A stretch of DNA of 31,092 nucleotides from contig JBPBQZ010000064.1 of assembly GCA_050955105.1 (NCBI GenBank), positions 1-31,092 on the forward strand, given 5' to 3'. Positions 16,704-25,019 of this stretch are shown here, piece by piece. Below the pieces are notes generated by a model, which ran no database searches, had not been told where the DNA came from, and saw only the letters and a list, made by a program, of their open reading frames with translations. The position numbers were made by a program, and so were the translations under genes. How positions within the stretch are numbered: the stretch's first letter is position 1; each line of letters begins with the position of its first letter. The DNA is from JBPBQZ01 sp050955105 (lineage in GTDB: Bacteria; Pseudomonadota; Gammaproteobacteria; Burkholderiales; Burkholderiaceae).

Positions 16704-18958
16704 GAGCGGACGATACCGTGAGCGACCAGCGGCTCGGCCGGATCGGCCAATGCCGCGCGCGCGGGTGCATCGCCGTCGTCGATACGATCAGCATCGTCCA
16801 CACGATCAACGTCGCCGCTACGATCATCGCCGCCTACGCTATCGCCCGCGTCGCCACCGTCGCCACCGTCGCCACCGTCGCCACCGTCGCGATCAGCATA
16901 AGTTGCCGTCTCCTCTTCCGAGGCGGCCGACGACGAACTATCCTCATCGGCCTGCGCCGACAGCGATTCCACCTCCGCGGCGTCGGCATTCTGCAGCATC
17001 GTATCGGGCGCGCCGATCTCGCTCTCGGCGAACTCCGCCTCGGTCGGGCCCGCCGGTACGTCCAGCACTTGCAGCAGCCGGCACGATGCCTCGACCGTCA
17101 ACTCATCGATCGATATCACTTCCAGCAACAGCTTGGTGCCGCGCGCATGCACGCCAAGACCCGGCAGATGCAGCAACAAGGGAATTTCGTCGAGACGCAC
17201 CACGTCGCCCTTGACTACCGAGGCCACTACTCGGTCACGTTTCTCCTGCTGCAGCCAGCGCAAGCACCAGAACTTTTCCATGCGGTGCTGATGATCGGCA
17301 TAGGCCGCATAGGTTTCGTCGAAGTGTTGCACCACTGCATACAGGTCGGCATCTTTCGGCTTGAATGGCGCCACCAGCTTCGCCGCCACGCCATGCTCGA
17401 TGCAGGCCAGCAGTTGCCACTGGTTGATCATGTCGACGTAGCGGCGCAGCGGCGAGGTACTCCACGCATACTGCGGCACGCCCAGCCCTTCATGCGGCGC
17501 GGGCGTGGTCTGCATGCGCGTGCGGTTCGCGCCGAATGCGCGTTGCGCCCGATAGATGCCCGGCACGCCATAGCCGGCCAGATAAGCCCCCCACGAACTG
17601 TTCGCCAGGATTGCCAGCTCGGCGACGATCAGGTCGAGTGGCGAGCCGCGGCGGCGCGGCTGGATCGTGACGTGATCGTTTTCGATATAGAAATTGAAAT
17701 CGGTCGGTCGCTGCACTTCGCGGCGCAGCCCGGAAGCCAGGCGCGCCACCTGCCGCTTTTCGTGCAGTGCCTGCGCCAGCGGCCACAGCAAGGCGATTTC
17801 TTCCTTGTGCGCATACTCGCCGCTGCCTTCGGCCAGCGCTGCTTCCGTGATGATGTGCTCGAGCTCGTTGTAGCGCATATTGCTGCGCACGAACACGCGC
17901 TCGACGCGCGTCTCAGTGGTGACGATTTCCTGCGTCTGCGCGTTGATGACGAGATACAAGGAGAGCGCCGGCCGCAGCGCGCCTTCCTTCAGCGTATAAC
18001 GGTCGACCACCGAGCCGGGCAACATGGTGATCTTGTCGCCGGGCATGTAGACGGTCGACAAGCGCGAGCGCGCGATGGCGTCCACTGGGTCTTTCGGTGC
18101 GATGCCGAGCGACGGCGCCGCGATATGAATGCCTACGCGTATGCGCCCGTCCGCCATCCGCTTGACCGAGAAGGCATCGTCGATTTCGGTGGTGGTGCTG
18201 TCATCGATGGAGAAAGCCTCGACGTCGGCCACTGACAGATTCTCGTGGTCATGCTGATGCGCGCCGGGCGCCTCCGGTATCTCGGCAAAGCCGGTGCCGT
18301 CGGGAAAGAATTCCGCCAGGAAGCGCGCTTCGTGCAGCTCACGGGCCGAGCCGATGCCACCGCATTCCAGCATCAGCCGCGCTGCGGAAATGCCACGTGC
18401 CGCGGCGGCGGCTTCCAGCGCTTTGTATTCCAGAGAATTCTTGTCGGGCTTCGCCAGCAGCGCGATGGCCTTCTCGCGGATCGCATCGGGCAATCGCCCC
18501 GCTTTCATTTCCTCTTCGTAGCCTGACTGCACGGCAGCCTGCGCACGCTTGCGATCGAGCGAGGCCAGCGCCGCCTGCAATTGCTCTTGCGGCGCACGCT
18601 GATAATTGCCGCGACCCTTGCGGCGGAAATAGATGGGCGAACCATGTAGGCGCAGCAGCAGCGCCGCGCGCTCCACCGGCCCGACTTTTGCGCCGAAGTA
18701 TTCGCTGGCCAACGTGCCGAAATTGAACTCGTCGTTGCCCGCGCATTCCCACAGGAACTCCAGGTCGATGTCCTGCGCCTGGCGCTCCGCTTCCTGCATC
18801 AATAGCGCCGGCGTTGGCGTCTCAAATTCCAGCAGCACTTCCTTGTTGCGCACTTTCGCACGGCGACCGCCCGGCAATTCCGCCTGCAACGCGTCGCCCT
18901 GCCGCGCCAATACGGTGCCGGCCTTGAAGCTTCCTGATTCCTCGAAAAAGACGTTCAC
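16700..18958 (-). CDS. RNase II-family (RNB domain) exoribonuclease
   Basis: 752 residues. The N-terminal MNVFFEESGSFKAGTVLARQ leads into an OB/CSD-like region and a helical linker. The RNB catalytic domain (from ~245) carries the Asp cluster in SIDDSTTTEIDDAFSV (D252/D253/D260/D261), then VGIHIAAPSLGIAPKDPVD, STVYMPGDKITMLP and the late block YAWSTSPLRRYVDMINQWQLL. The fold degrades RNA 3' to 5'. The start is GTG, one base after the upstream stop, with an AGAGAG-like Shine-Dalgarno; no ATG fits. The last ~90 residues are highly acidic and simple in sequence (GGD repeats, many Asp/Ser/Glu) and are not part of the catalytic family. It resembles Burkholderia RNB proteins more than E. coli Rnb or Rnr. 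Target RNAs are unknown. Confidence 0.9.
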   Translation of the reverse strand: MNVFFEESGSFKAGTVLARQGDALQAELPGGRRAKVRNKEVLLEFETPTPALLMQEAERQAQDIDLEFLWECAGNDEFNFGTLASEYFGAKVGPVERAALLLRLHGSPIYFRRKGRGNYQRAPQEQLQAALASLDRKRAQAAVQSGYEEEMKAGRLPDAIREKAIALLAKPDKNSLEYKALEAAAAARGISAARLMLECGGIGSARELHEARFLAEFFPDGTGFAEIPEAPGAHQHDHENLSVADVEAFSIDDSTTTEIDDAFSVKRMADGRIRVGIHIAAPSLGIAPKDPVDAIARSRLSTVYMPGDKITMLPGSVVDRYTLKEGALRPALSLYLVINAQTQEIVTTETRVERVFVRSNMRYNELEHIITEAALAEGSGEYAHKEEIALLWPLAQALHEKRQVARLASGLRREVQRPTDFNFYIENDHVTIQPRRRGSPLDLIVAELAILANSSWGAYLAGYGVPGIYRAQRAFGANRTRMQTTPAPHEGLGVPQYAWSTSPLRRYVDMINQWQLLACIEHGVAAKLVAPFKPKDADLYAVVQHFDETYAAYADHQHRMEKFWCLRWLQQEKRDRVVASVVKGDVVRLDEIPLLLHLPGLGVHARGTKLLLEVISIDELTVEASCRLLQVLDVPAGPTEAEFAESEIGAPDTMLQNADAAEVESLSAQADEDSSSSAASEEETATYADRDGGDGGDGGDGGDAGDSVGGDDRSGDVDRVDDADRIDDGDAPARAALADPAEPLVAHGIVRS
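16852..16887. repeat. Four tandem 9-bp repeats in the RNB gene tail
   Basis: CGCCACCGT is repeated four times head to tail. On the coding strand it gives the (Gly-Gly-Asp) repeat in the acidic C-terminal tail. Confidence 0.9.
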
Positions 18959-18959
18959 A

Positions 18960-19562
18960 TCAACTCTCTTGCACGGAGCCGCGATGGGCTTCCGTATGAC
19001 TATCAATCCCGCAGAAATCCAGCACGCCATCGATATAGGCGGCAAAGTCACTGAGGCCGTGGTCGCTGCCCTGAATCAGGGTGGTGCGCGCGCCCGCATA
19101 TTTCTTCAGCATGTCGCGATAATCCAGTACTTCGTCGCCGGTCGCGGCCAACAGGTAATAACGCTCCGGCGAAATCTTCGCGACCGCCAACTCGCGCAGT
19201 TCTTCGAGATGCTGTGCTTCGACGACGATCGTGCCGCCGCCGTGCCACAGCGTTTGCTCGCCGAGAGAGCGGTCTAGGTCTTTTTCCGGCTCGGTTGCCG
19301 GATTGATCAGCACCGCGCGCCAGTGGTACTTTTCAGCAAGCCAGGTGGCGTAGAAACCGCCCAATGAGCTGCCGATCAGCAATGGCGGCGTGGCGCTGCG
19401 CGTGGCAATCCATTCTGCGAGCTCGATCGCGGCCTTCGGCGACACCGGCAATTGCGGACACACCCAATCGCCGGCATGTCCCAGTTCGGCGAGGCGCGCG
19501 CCGAGCATGCGGGCTTTGAACGACTGAGGCGAAGAGCGGAAACCATGCAAATAAAGAATCAA
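18960..19562 (-). CDS. YqiA/YcfP-family alpha/beta hydrolase (putative esterase)
   Basis: A 200-residue alpha/beta hydrolase. MILYLHGFRSSPQSFKA is the family opening (HGF oxyanion loop). LLIGSSLGGFYATWLAEKY holds the nucleophile elbow (S66). ATGDEVLDY probably supplies the acid and QGSDHGLSDF the histidine. These match the YqiA / UPF0227 group of small cytoplasmic esterases. The start is TTG, because the first in-frame codon after the mpl frame that gives MILYLHGF is TTG and it sits 5 bases after a perfect AGGAG. It overlaps the mpl stop (TTGA), so it is coupled to mpl. The natural substrate is not known. Confidence 0.88.
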   Translation of the reverse strand: MILYLHGFRSSPQSFKARMLGARLAELGHAGDWVCPQLPVSPKAAIELAEWIATRSATPPLLIGSSLGGFYATWLAEKYHWRAVLINPATEPEKDLDRSLGEQTLWHGGGTIVVEAQHLEELRELAVAKISPERYYLLAATGDEVLDYRDMLKKYAGARTTLIQGSDHGLSDFAAYIDGVLDFCGIDSHTEAHRGSVQES

Positions 19563-21016
19563 GACCGCTCCTGTTGCACGCGCGCGTCGAGCGCGTTGAG
19601 CAAGCGGCCGTGCACGCCGCCAAATCCACCATTACTCATCACTACGACATGGTCGCCCGGCGCCGCGCTTGCCACGACTGCGGCCGTCAGTGCGCCCAGG
19701 TCGGTGAACGCCCGGGCGCGTTGGCCCAGCGGCGCCAGCACTTGTGCCAGATTCCAGTCGAGCGCGTCGCGGCCAGCCGGCGCCTGATATGCAAACACCG
19801 CGTCGGCCGCGGCCAGGCTTGCAGGCAGGCGAGCGCTCATCACGCCCAGTTTCATCGTGTTGGAACGCGGCTCGAGCACGGCGAGAATGCGGCCGCGCGG
19901 CGCACCGTCAGCATGCGCCGCAGTGCTCGCGTCGGTGTTGTTGGCAAGTGCCGGCGACGCATCGAGCGCCGCCAAGCCGAGGCGCTTGCGCAAGCCTTCG
20001 AGCGTGGCCTGAATCGCCGTGGGATGATGCGCAAAGTCGTCATACACGGTGATGCCGTCGACGCTGCCGCGAATTTCCATCCGGCGCTTCACGCCCTTGA
20101 AAGCGGCGAGCGCCGCGCCAGCCGCGGCCGGGGGGATGCCCACATGGCGCGCCGCCGCGATGGCCGCCAGCGCATTGAGGCGATTGTGCTCGCCTTGCAT
20201 CGGCGCGTCGAACTCGGCCACACGGCGGCCTTGCCAATAGACGTCGCAGACCTGATCCGCGCCCCGCGCTTCCCAGCCGCCCGCCACGCCGAAGCGCTCG
20301 ACCTCGCTCCAGCAGCCGCGCATCAGCACGGCTTCCAACGCACTCTCGCGACCGTTGCTGACGATGCGGCCATGCTGCGCGATGGTACGCACCAGGTGAT
20401 GGCATTGCGTTTGAATCGCCGCGAGATCGGGGAAGATATCGGCGTGATCGTATTCCAGGTTGTTCAGGATCAACGTACGTGGCCGATAGTGAACGAACTT
20501 GGAGCGTTTGTCGAAAAACGCAGTGTCGTACTCATCCGCTTCGATGACGAAGAAGCGCGAGTCGGTCAGCCGTGCCGAGATGCCGAAATCGACCGGTACA
20601 CCGCCGATCAGAAAGCCTGGTGCCAAGCCCTGCTGCTCGAGCACCCATGCCAGCATCGCGCTGGTGGTGGTCTTGCCATGCGTGCCGGCTACCGCCAGGA
20701 CGTGCTTGCCGGCCAGCACATGTTCGGCCAGCCATTGCGGTCCGGATACGTAGGGCAGGCCGGCGTCGAGAATCGCTTCCATCAACGGATTGCCGCGCGA
20801 CACCACATTGCCGACGACGAATACGTCGGGCTGTAGTGTCGCCAACTGCGCGGCGTCGAAGCCTTCGATCAACTCGATACCTTGCTCCGCCAGTTGCGTG
20901 CTCATCGGCGGGTAAACACCGGCATCGCAGCCGGTGACCCGGTGCCCGGCTGCGCGCGCGAGCACGGCGAGACCGCCCATGAATGTGCCGCAAATGCCGA
21001 GGATGTGGATGTGCAT
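19559..21016 (-). CDS. mpl: UDP-N-acetylmuramate:L-alanyl-gamma-D-glutamyl-meso-diaminopimelate ligase
   Basis: A 485-residue Mur-ligase-family enzyme that joins recycled murein tripeptide to UDP-MurNAc. MHIHILGICGTFMGGLAVLARAAGH is the Mpl N-terminus, where MurC would read differently. The ATP loop GTHGKTTTSAML is at 111-122, followed by EADEYDTAFFDKRSKFVHY, LNNLEYDHADIFPDLAAIQ, YDDFAHHPTAIQATLEGLR and LEPRSNTMKLG. The start is placed at MHIHILGICG; 32 more open codons upstream do not resemble the family. It is the first gene of the long minus-strand run and divergent from the gene at 21180. Confidence 0.95.
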   Translation of the reverse strand: MHIHILGICGTFMGGLAVLARAAGHRVTGCDAGVYPPMSTQLAEQGIELIEGFDAAQLATLQPDVFVVGNVVSRGNPLMEAILDAGLPYVSGPQWLAEHVLAGKHVLAVAGTHGKTTTSAMLAWVLEQQGLAPGFLIGGVPVDFGISARLTDSRFFVIEADEYDTAFFDKRSKFVHYRPRTLILNNLEYDHADIFPDLAAIQTQCHHLVRTIAQHGRIVSNGRESALEAVLMRGCWSEVERFGVAGGWEARGADQVCDVYWQGRRVAEFDAPMQGEHNRLNALAAIAAARHVGIPPAAAGAALAAFKGVKRRMEIRGSVDGITVYDDFAHHPTAIQATLEGLRKRLGLAALDASPALANNTDASTAAHADGAPRGRILAVLEPRSNTMKLGVMSARLPASLAAADAVFAYQAPAGRDALDWNLAQVLAPLGQRARAFTDLGALTAAVVASAAPGDHVVVMSNGGFGGVHGRLLNALDARVQQERS

Positions 21017-21110
21017 GGTTCGAGCGCTTGAATAGACTGCACCAGAGCTGCGTGGCGGGTTGCAGAGCGAGCATCTGGAGACAGGCCGCAGCCTGACTTG
21101 AAGTGGTCGC

Positions 21111-21116
21111 ATTGTA
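21111..21116 (-). promoter_or_regulatory. Candidate -10 box for mpl
   Basis: TACAAT on the minus strand, about 95 bases upstream of mpl in the 163-bp gap between divergent genes. No recognisable -35 lies at the right distance, so this is tentative. Confidence 0.3.
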
Positions 21117-21179
21117 CCCGAGCGCCCGACCGCCTCTCGCCCAAGCCGGGCGCCGGCACGTCTCGGGTATCATGCCCGC

Positions 21180-21851
21180 ATGTCACGCAAATCTTCCCTC
21201 GATCCTCGCCGCGTGCGAGAGGAAATCGCGATTGCGGCGGCGCGCATGATTGCGGAAGACGGCCTCGACTACTCGAGTGCCAAGCGCAAGGCGGCCAAGC
21301 AGATCGTCGGCGCAACCCGTCTGTCGGGCGAATGGCTGCCCGACAATGATCATCTCGAAGACGAGATTCGCGAATACCAGGCCATTTTCCAGGGCGAAAC
21401 CCAGCCGCTGGTGCTGCAGGCGTTGCGGCGCATTGCGCTCGACTGGATGAAACGGCTCGCTCAATTCAATCCCTATCTGACCGGCGCGGTGCTGAACGGC
21501 ACGGCCGGCGTGCATTCGGATATCCATTTGCAGCTGTTTTGCGACAGCACCAAAGACGTGTCGATCTTCCTGCTAAACGCTGGTGTGGACTACGCGGTGA
21601 CGGAAGCGCGCCATTTCGCCGGCCGCGCGCCGGTTGAAATGTTGAACTTCCTGGCTCCCCAGCGGGACGCCGAAAGCGTTGCCCTGGGACTGGCGCAGGT
21701 CGGGGTGTGTCTGGCGCTGTATGCGCTGGACGACCTGCGCGGCGCGCTGCGCACCGATGGACGCGGCCTTCCGGTGCGCGCCACCGCCGTTTATCTGGCT
21801 TCGTTGCTCAATCCGCCGGCCCCCACGGCACCGGCACCGGCCGCATCGTGA
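21180..21851 (+). CDS. Conserved-looking protein of unknown function
   Basis: A 223-residue soluble protein I cannot assign with certainty. The N-terminal third is helical and charged (SRKSSLDPRRVREEIAIAAARMIAEDG, then SSAKRKAAKQIVG), and PDNDHLEDEIREYQAIFQGE follows. The centre, AVLNGTAGVHSDIHLQLFCD near residue 105, then DVSIFLLNAGVDYAV, loosely recalls a nucleotidyltransferase strand-turn (G-x-S-D-I pattern), but the second acidic residue is replaced by His (SDIH), so any catalysis is doubtful. The tail is Ala/Pro-rich. No membrane segment or signal peptide is seen. Its TGA overlaps the GTG of the TlpA-like gene (GTGA), suggesting translational coupling. It is divergent from mpl. Coding by codon use; function open. 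Confidence 0.8.
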   Translation: MSRKSSLDPRRVREEIAIAAARMIAEDGLDYSSAKRKAAKQIVGATRLSGEWLPDNDHLEDEIREYQAIFQGETQPLVLQALRRIALDWMKRLAQFNPYLTGAVLNGTAGVHSDIHLQLFCDSTKDVSIFLLNAGVDYAVTEARHFAGRAPVEMLNFLAPQRDAESVALGLAQVGVCLALYALDDLRGALRTDGRGLPVRATAVYLASLLNPPAPTAPAPAAS

Positions 21852-22408
21852 CGACGCCGCCCGCGCTTAAGGCCCGACGGCTGCTGTGCTTGATCATGGC
21901 GGCCGTCTTGGCGCACGCCGCCGGCGCATTGACAGGCCTGCACTGGCGTTGGTTCAGCGAGGCGCACGCCAACGAAACCCCCGGGTCGCCCGATGCGGTA
22001 ACCGCGCTGTTCAATACGCGACTGCCCGACCTGCAGGCAAAGCCGCAGCCGCTCGCCATCTACCGGGGCAAACCGCTGGTGGTGAATTTCTGGGCAGCCT
22101 GGTGCGCCCCGTGTGTCGCCGAGATGCCGGAACTCTCGGCACTGGCAGCGCACTACGGTCCGCGCGCGCATTTCGTCGGCATCGGCGTGGATAATGCCGC
22201 CAACATCGCAGGCTTCCTCAAAAAGGTGAAAGTCGATTTCCCGATCTTCGTCGCCGGCTACGGCGGCGGCGATCTGGCCCGGGCGCTCGGTAATAACATA
22301 GGCGGCCTGCCCTATACGGTGGTCATCGATGCCGCGGGCCAAGTGCGTTATACCAAGCTGGGCAGCGTCGACCCGCGCGAATTGCGCCGCGTGCTCGACA
22401 GTCTGTAA
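21848..22408 (+). CDS. TlpA/ResA-like thioredoxin-fold protein
   Basis: 186 residues. An N-terminal hydrophobic stretch (about 11-30) acts as membrane anchor or signal peptide, so the rest lies in the periplasm. The thioredoxin fold follows: YRGKPLVVNFWAAWCAPCVAEMPELSAL with the active CxxC pair C86/C89, then FVGIGVDNAANIAGFLKKV and the cis-proline turn GGLPYTVVIDAAG. Proteins of this kind reduce disulfides in the periplasm, for example for cytochrome c maturation. The start is GTG, overlapping the stop of the upstream gene; a later ATG inside the hydrophobic stretch (MAAVLAHAAG) is less likely because it would lose the basic residues before the helix. Confidence 0.9.
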   Translation: MTTPPALKARRLLCLIMAAVLAHAAGALTGLHWRWFSEAHANETPGSPDAVTALFNTRLPDLQAKPQPLAIYRGKPLVVNFWAAWCAPCVAEMPELSALAAHYGPRAHFVGIGVDNAANIAGFLKKVKVDFPIFVAGYGGGDLARALGNNIGGLPYTVVIDAAGQVRYTKLGSVDPRELRRVLDSL

Positions 22409-22487
22409 GGCGAGCCGCGCCCGCCTCCACGCTGCGCTTACGCCGCCCTAGCTAATTTGGCTATTTCGCAGTAACATCGCGCAACTT

Positions 22488-22496
22488 TGCTAGAAC
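22488..22496 (+). promoter_or_regulatory. Candidate extended -10 promoter for aroQ-accB-accC
   Basis: TGCTAGAAC matches an extended -10 (TGn followed by a TATAAT-like box), 11 bases before the aroQ ATG. The preceding ~50 bases are the least GC-rich nearby. No clear -35 is seen, and a 5' leader this short would be unusual, so confidence is low. Confidence 0.3.
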
Positions 22497-22507
22497 GCAC
22501 GCCAACC

Positions 22508-22963
22508 ATGACCCACCGATTACTCGTTCTCCATGGGCCGAATCTCAATATGCTCGGCCAGCGCGAACCTGAAATCTATGGCGCCACGACGCTGGCGGAC
22601 ATCGAAGCAGCGATCGCCGAGCGCGTGGCACTTGCCGGGGCATCGGTGGCATTTTTCCAAAGCAATCATGAAGGGGCGATCGTCGATCGAATTCAGCAGG
22701 CGAGCGTCGAAAACATTGATTTCGTCGTCATCAATCCCGCCGCGTTCACGCACACTAGCGTCGCTATCCGCGATGCCCTGGCGGCGGTGCGGACGCCCTT
22801 CGTCGAAGTACATTTGTCGAATATTCACAGCCGCGAGCCTTTTCGTCAGCACTCATACTTCTCCGACAAAGCCATCGGCGTGGTTTGCGGCCTGGGCTGG
22901 CGCGGTTACCTCTATGCGACGGATTTCGCCCTCGAACATCTGACGCACACCAACAAGGCGTAG
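22508..22963 (+). CDS. aroQ: Type II 3-dehydroquinate dehydratase
   Basis: A 151-residue enzyme of normal length that removes water from 3-dehydroquinate in the shikimate pathway. LLVLHGPNLNMLGQREPEIYG near the N-terminus carries the flexible lid with the catalytic Arg and Tyr (R19, Y24). FFQSNHEGAIVDRIQQA, INPAAFTHTSVAIRDAL and EVHLSNIHSREPFRQHSYFS (catalytic His) complete the set. The ATG at MTHRLL was chosen over a TTG seven codons upstream. It lies 88 bp before accB, a standard aroQ-accB-accC arrangement. Confidence 0.96.
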   Translation: MTHRLLVLHGPNLNMLGQREPEIYGATTLADIEAAIAERVALAGASVAFFQSNHEGAIVDRIQQASVENIDFVVINPAAFTHTSVAIRDALAAVRTPFVEVHLSNIHSREPFRQHSYFSDKAIGVVCGLGWRGYLYATDFALEHLTHTNKA

Positions 22964-23051
22964 ATGAACGCCGAAGCGGCTCGGCGCCTGACGCCAGCCG
23001 CGCGAGTTCGGCGCATTTACTCACCGATTCAACGCATACATGGGGTTTTAG

Positions 23052-23510
23052 ATGGATTTGCGAAAACTGAAGACGCTGATCGACCTGGTTTCCGAGTCCG
23101 GTATCTCGGAGCTGGAAGTCACCGAAGGCGAAGGAAAAGTCCGCATCGTCAAGAATGTGACGCCAGTCTACGTGTCGGCGCCGCAGGCACCGAATCAATA
23201 TGCGCCGTCGCCCGCGCCGGCCGCCCCCGCCGCGCCCGCCGTGAGCGATACCCCCGCCGCACCGGCCGCACCCAGCGGCCATGTGCTTAGCTCGCCGATG
23301 GTCGGCACCTTCTATCGCTGCCCGTCGCCGGGCGCGGATCCGTTCGTGCAGGTGGGCGACACCGTGCGCGAAGGCCAGACGCTAGCTATCGTCGAGGCCA
23401 TGAAGCTGCTGAACGAGATCGAATCGGACAAGTCCGGCGTCATCAAGGAAATCTTGGTGGAAAACGGCCAGGCAGTGGAATTCGGCCAGCCGATGTTCGT
23501 GATCGGCTAG
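23052..23510 (+). CDS. accB: Acetyl-CoA carboxylase biotin carboxyl carrier protein
   Basis: 152 residues. An N-terminal dimerising part (MDLRKLKTLIDLVSESGISELEV) is joined by an Ala/Pro-rich linker (~45-75) to the biotinyl domain. The biotin site is EAMKLLNEIE, with the modified lysine at K118. The biotin arm carries CO2 from AccC to the carboxyltransferase in the first step of fatty acid synthesis. The gene is complete and followed by accC after 97 bp. Confidence 0.97.
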   Translation: MDLRKLKTLIDLVSESGISELEVTEGEGKVRIVKNVTPVYVSAPQAPNQYAPSPAPAAPAAPAVSDTPAAPAAPSGHVLSSPMVGTFYRCPSPGADPFVQVGDTVREGQTLAIVEAMKLLNEIESDKSGVIKEILVENGQAVEFGQPMFVIG

Positions 23511-23607
23511 GTCTACGTTCGACGACACTGCGCAGGCGGCGCAGCCGCCGCAACCCATTTTCAGCGCGTCGCCGCATGGCGCGCGTACACGGTGATCGAC
23601 GGTCTCT

Positions 23608-24975
23608 ATGTTCGAAAAAATCCTCATTGCCAATCGCGGTGAAATTGCCTTGCGCATTCAGCGGGCATGCCGCGAGCTAGGCGTCAAAACGGTTGTGATC
23701 TATTCGTTGGCCGATAAAGAGGCGAAATACGTGCGCCTGGCCGACGAGGCCGTCTGTATCGGCCCCGCACCGTCGTCGGAAAGCTATCTGAATATGCCGG
23801 CCATCATCAGCGCCGCGGAAGTCACCGATGCGCAGGCGATCCATCCGGGCTATGGCTTCCTGTCGGAAAACGCCGACTTCGCGGAACGCGTCGAGCAGTC
23901 GGGCTTCAAGTTCATCGGCCCGCGTCCCGACACCATCAGATTGATGGGCGACAAGGTCTCGGCCAAGCAGACGATGATCAAGGCAGGCGTGCCATGCGTG
24001 CCGGGCTCGGAAGGCGCGCTGCCCGACGATCCAAAAGAAATCGTGCGGATAGCGCGCGAGATCCGTTATCCGGTGATCATCAAGGCATCGGGCGGCGGCG
24101 GCGGGCGCGGCATGCGCGTGGTGCATACCGAAGCGGCGTTGGTCAACGCGGTGAACATGACCCGCGAGGAAGCACAGCGCGCGTTCGGCAACCCGCAGGT
24201 GTATATGGAGAAGTTCCTCGAGAACCCGCGCCATATCGAAATCCAGGTGCTGGCCGATAACTACAAGAACGCAGTCTGGCTGGGCGAGCGCGATTGCTCG
24301 ATGCAGCGCCGCCACCAGAAGGTGATCGAAGAAGCGCCGGCGCCGCACGTGCCGCGACGTCTGGTCGATCGCATCGGCGACCGCTGCGCGGATGCCTGCC
24401 GCAAGATGGGCTACGTCGGCGCCGGCACCTTCGAGTTCCTGTACGAGAACAACGAGTTCTATTTCATCGAAATGAACACGCGGGTGCAGGTTGAGCATCC
24501 GGTCACCGAATTGATCACCGGCGTCGATATCGTGCAGGAGCAGATTCGCATCGCCGCGGGCGAGAAGCTGCGCTTCAAGCAGCGCGACGTGCAGCTGCGC
24601 GGCCACTCGATCGAATGCCGGATCAACGCCGAACATCCATACAAATTCACGCCGTCGCCGGGCCGCATTACCTCCTGGCACGTGCCGGGCGGCCCGGGTG
24701 TGCGGGTTGATTCGCACGCGTATTCAGGCTATTTCGTGCCGCCGAATTACGACTCGATGATCGGCAAATTGATTACCTATGGCGCCACGCGCGACCAGGC
24801 TATTTCGCGCATGCGCATCGCCTTGTCGGAAATGGTGGTGGAAGGCATCGAGACCAACATCCCGCTGCAACTGGAACTGATGATGGACGCCAAGTTCGTC
24901 GAAGGTGGCACCAGCATTCATTATCTTGAGCACAAGCTCGCGCAGAAGCTGCAAGCGGCCCAGGAAAAGATCTAG
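23608..24975 (+). CDS. accC: Acetyl-CoA carboxylase biotin carboxylase subunit
   Basis: A 455-residue ATP-grasp enzyme that carboxylates the biotin on AccB. MFEKILIANRGEIALRIQRACRELG opens the pre-ATP-grasp domain. The glycine-rich lid KASGGGGGRGMRVV, then WLGERDCSMQRRHQKVIEEAPAP, FEFLYENNEFYFIEMNTRVQVEHPVTE (metal-binding Glu, catalytic Arg) and the C-terminal block HSIECRINAEHPYKFTPSPGRI are all intact. Length is as expected. There is no clear Shine-Dalgarno, and the 97-bp spacer from accB contains a GC-rich hairpin. Confidence 0.97.
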   Translation: MFEKILIANRGEIALRIQRACRELGVKTVVIYSLADKEAKYVRLADEAVCIGPAPSSESYLNMPAIISAAEVTDAQAIHPGYGFLSENADFAERVEQSGFKFIGPRPDTIRLMGDKVSAKQTMIKAGVPCVPGSEGALPDDPKEIVRIAREIRYPVIIKASGGGGGRGMRVVHTEAALVNAVNMTREEAQRAFGNPQVYMEKFLENPRHIEIQVLADNYKNAVWLGERDCSMQRRHQKVIEEAPAPHVPRRLVDRIGDRCADACRKMGYVGAGTFEFLYENNEFYFIEMNTRVQVEHPVTELITGVDIVQEQIRIAAGEKLRFKQRDVQLRGHSIECRINAEHPYKFTPSPGRITSWHVPGGPGVRVDSHAYSGYFVPPNYDSMIGKLITYGATRDQAISRMRIALSEMVVEGIETNIPLQLELMMDAKFVEGGTSIHYLEHKLAQKLQAAQEKI

Positions 24976-25019
24976 GCCGACGTGCCTGGCCCACCCGCTC
25001 AATCCATGAACCCCGCCCC

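Noticed and set aside
16852..16887. Short direct repeats as a possible CRISPR array
   Set aside because: The repeats are contiguous without spacers and lie in a coding frame giving GGD.
16718..18235. A 505-codon plus-strand open frame opposite the RNB gene
   Set aside because: Arg/His/Val-rich shadow; the RNB Asp cluster on the other strand is intact.
22964..23290. A frame starting just after aroQ and crossing the start of accB
   Set aside because: It becomes Arg-rich inside accB and has no Shine-Dalgarno.
23535..23549. GGCGGC-GCA-GCCGCC hairpin between accB and accC
   Set aside because: A six-base stem in a GC-rich spacer can arise by chance. There is no T run, and expression of accC would have to continue through it.
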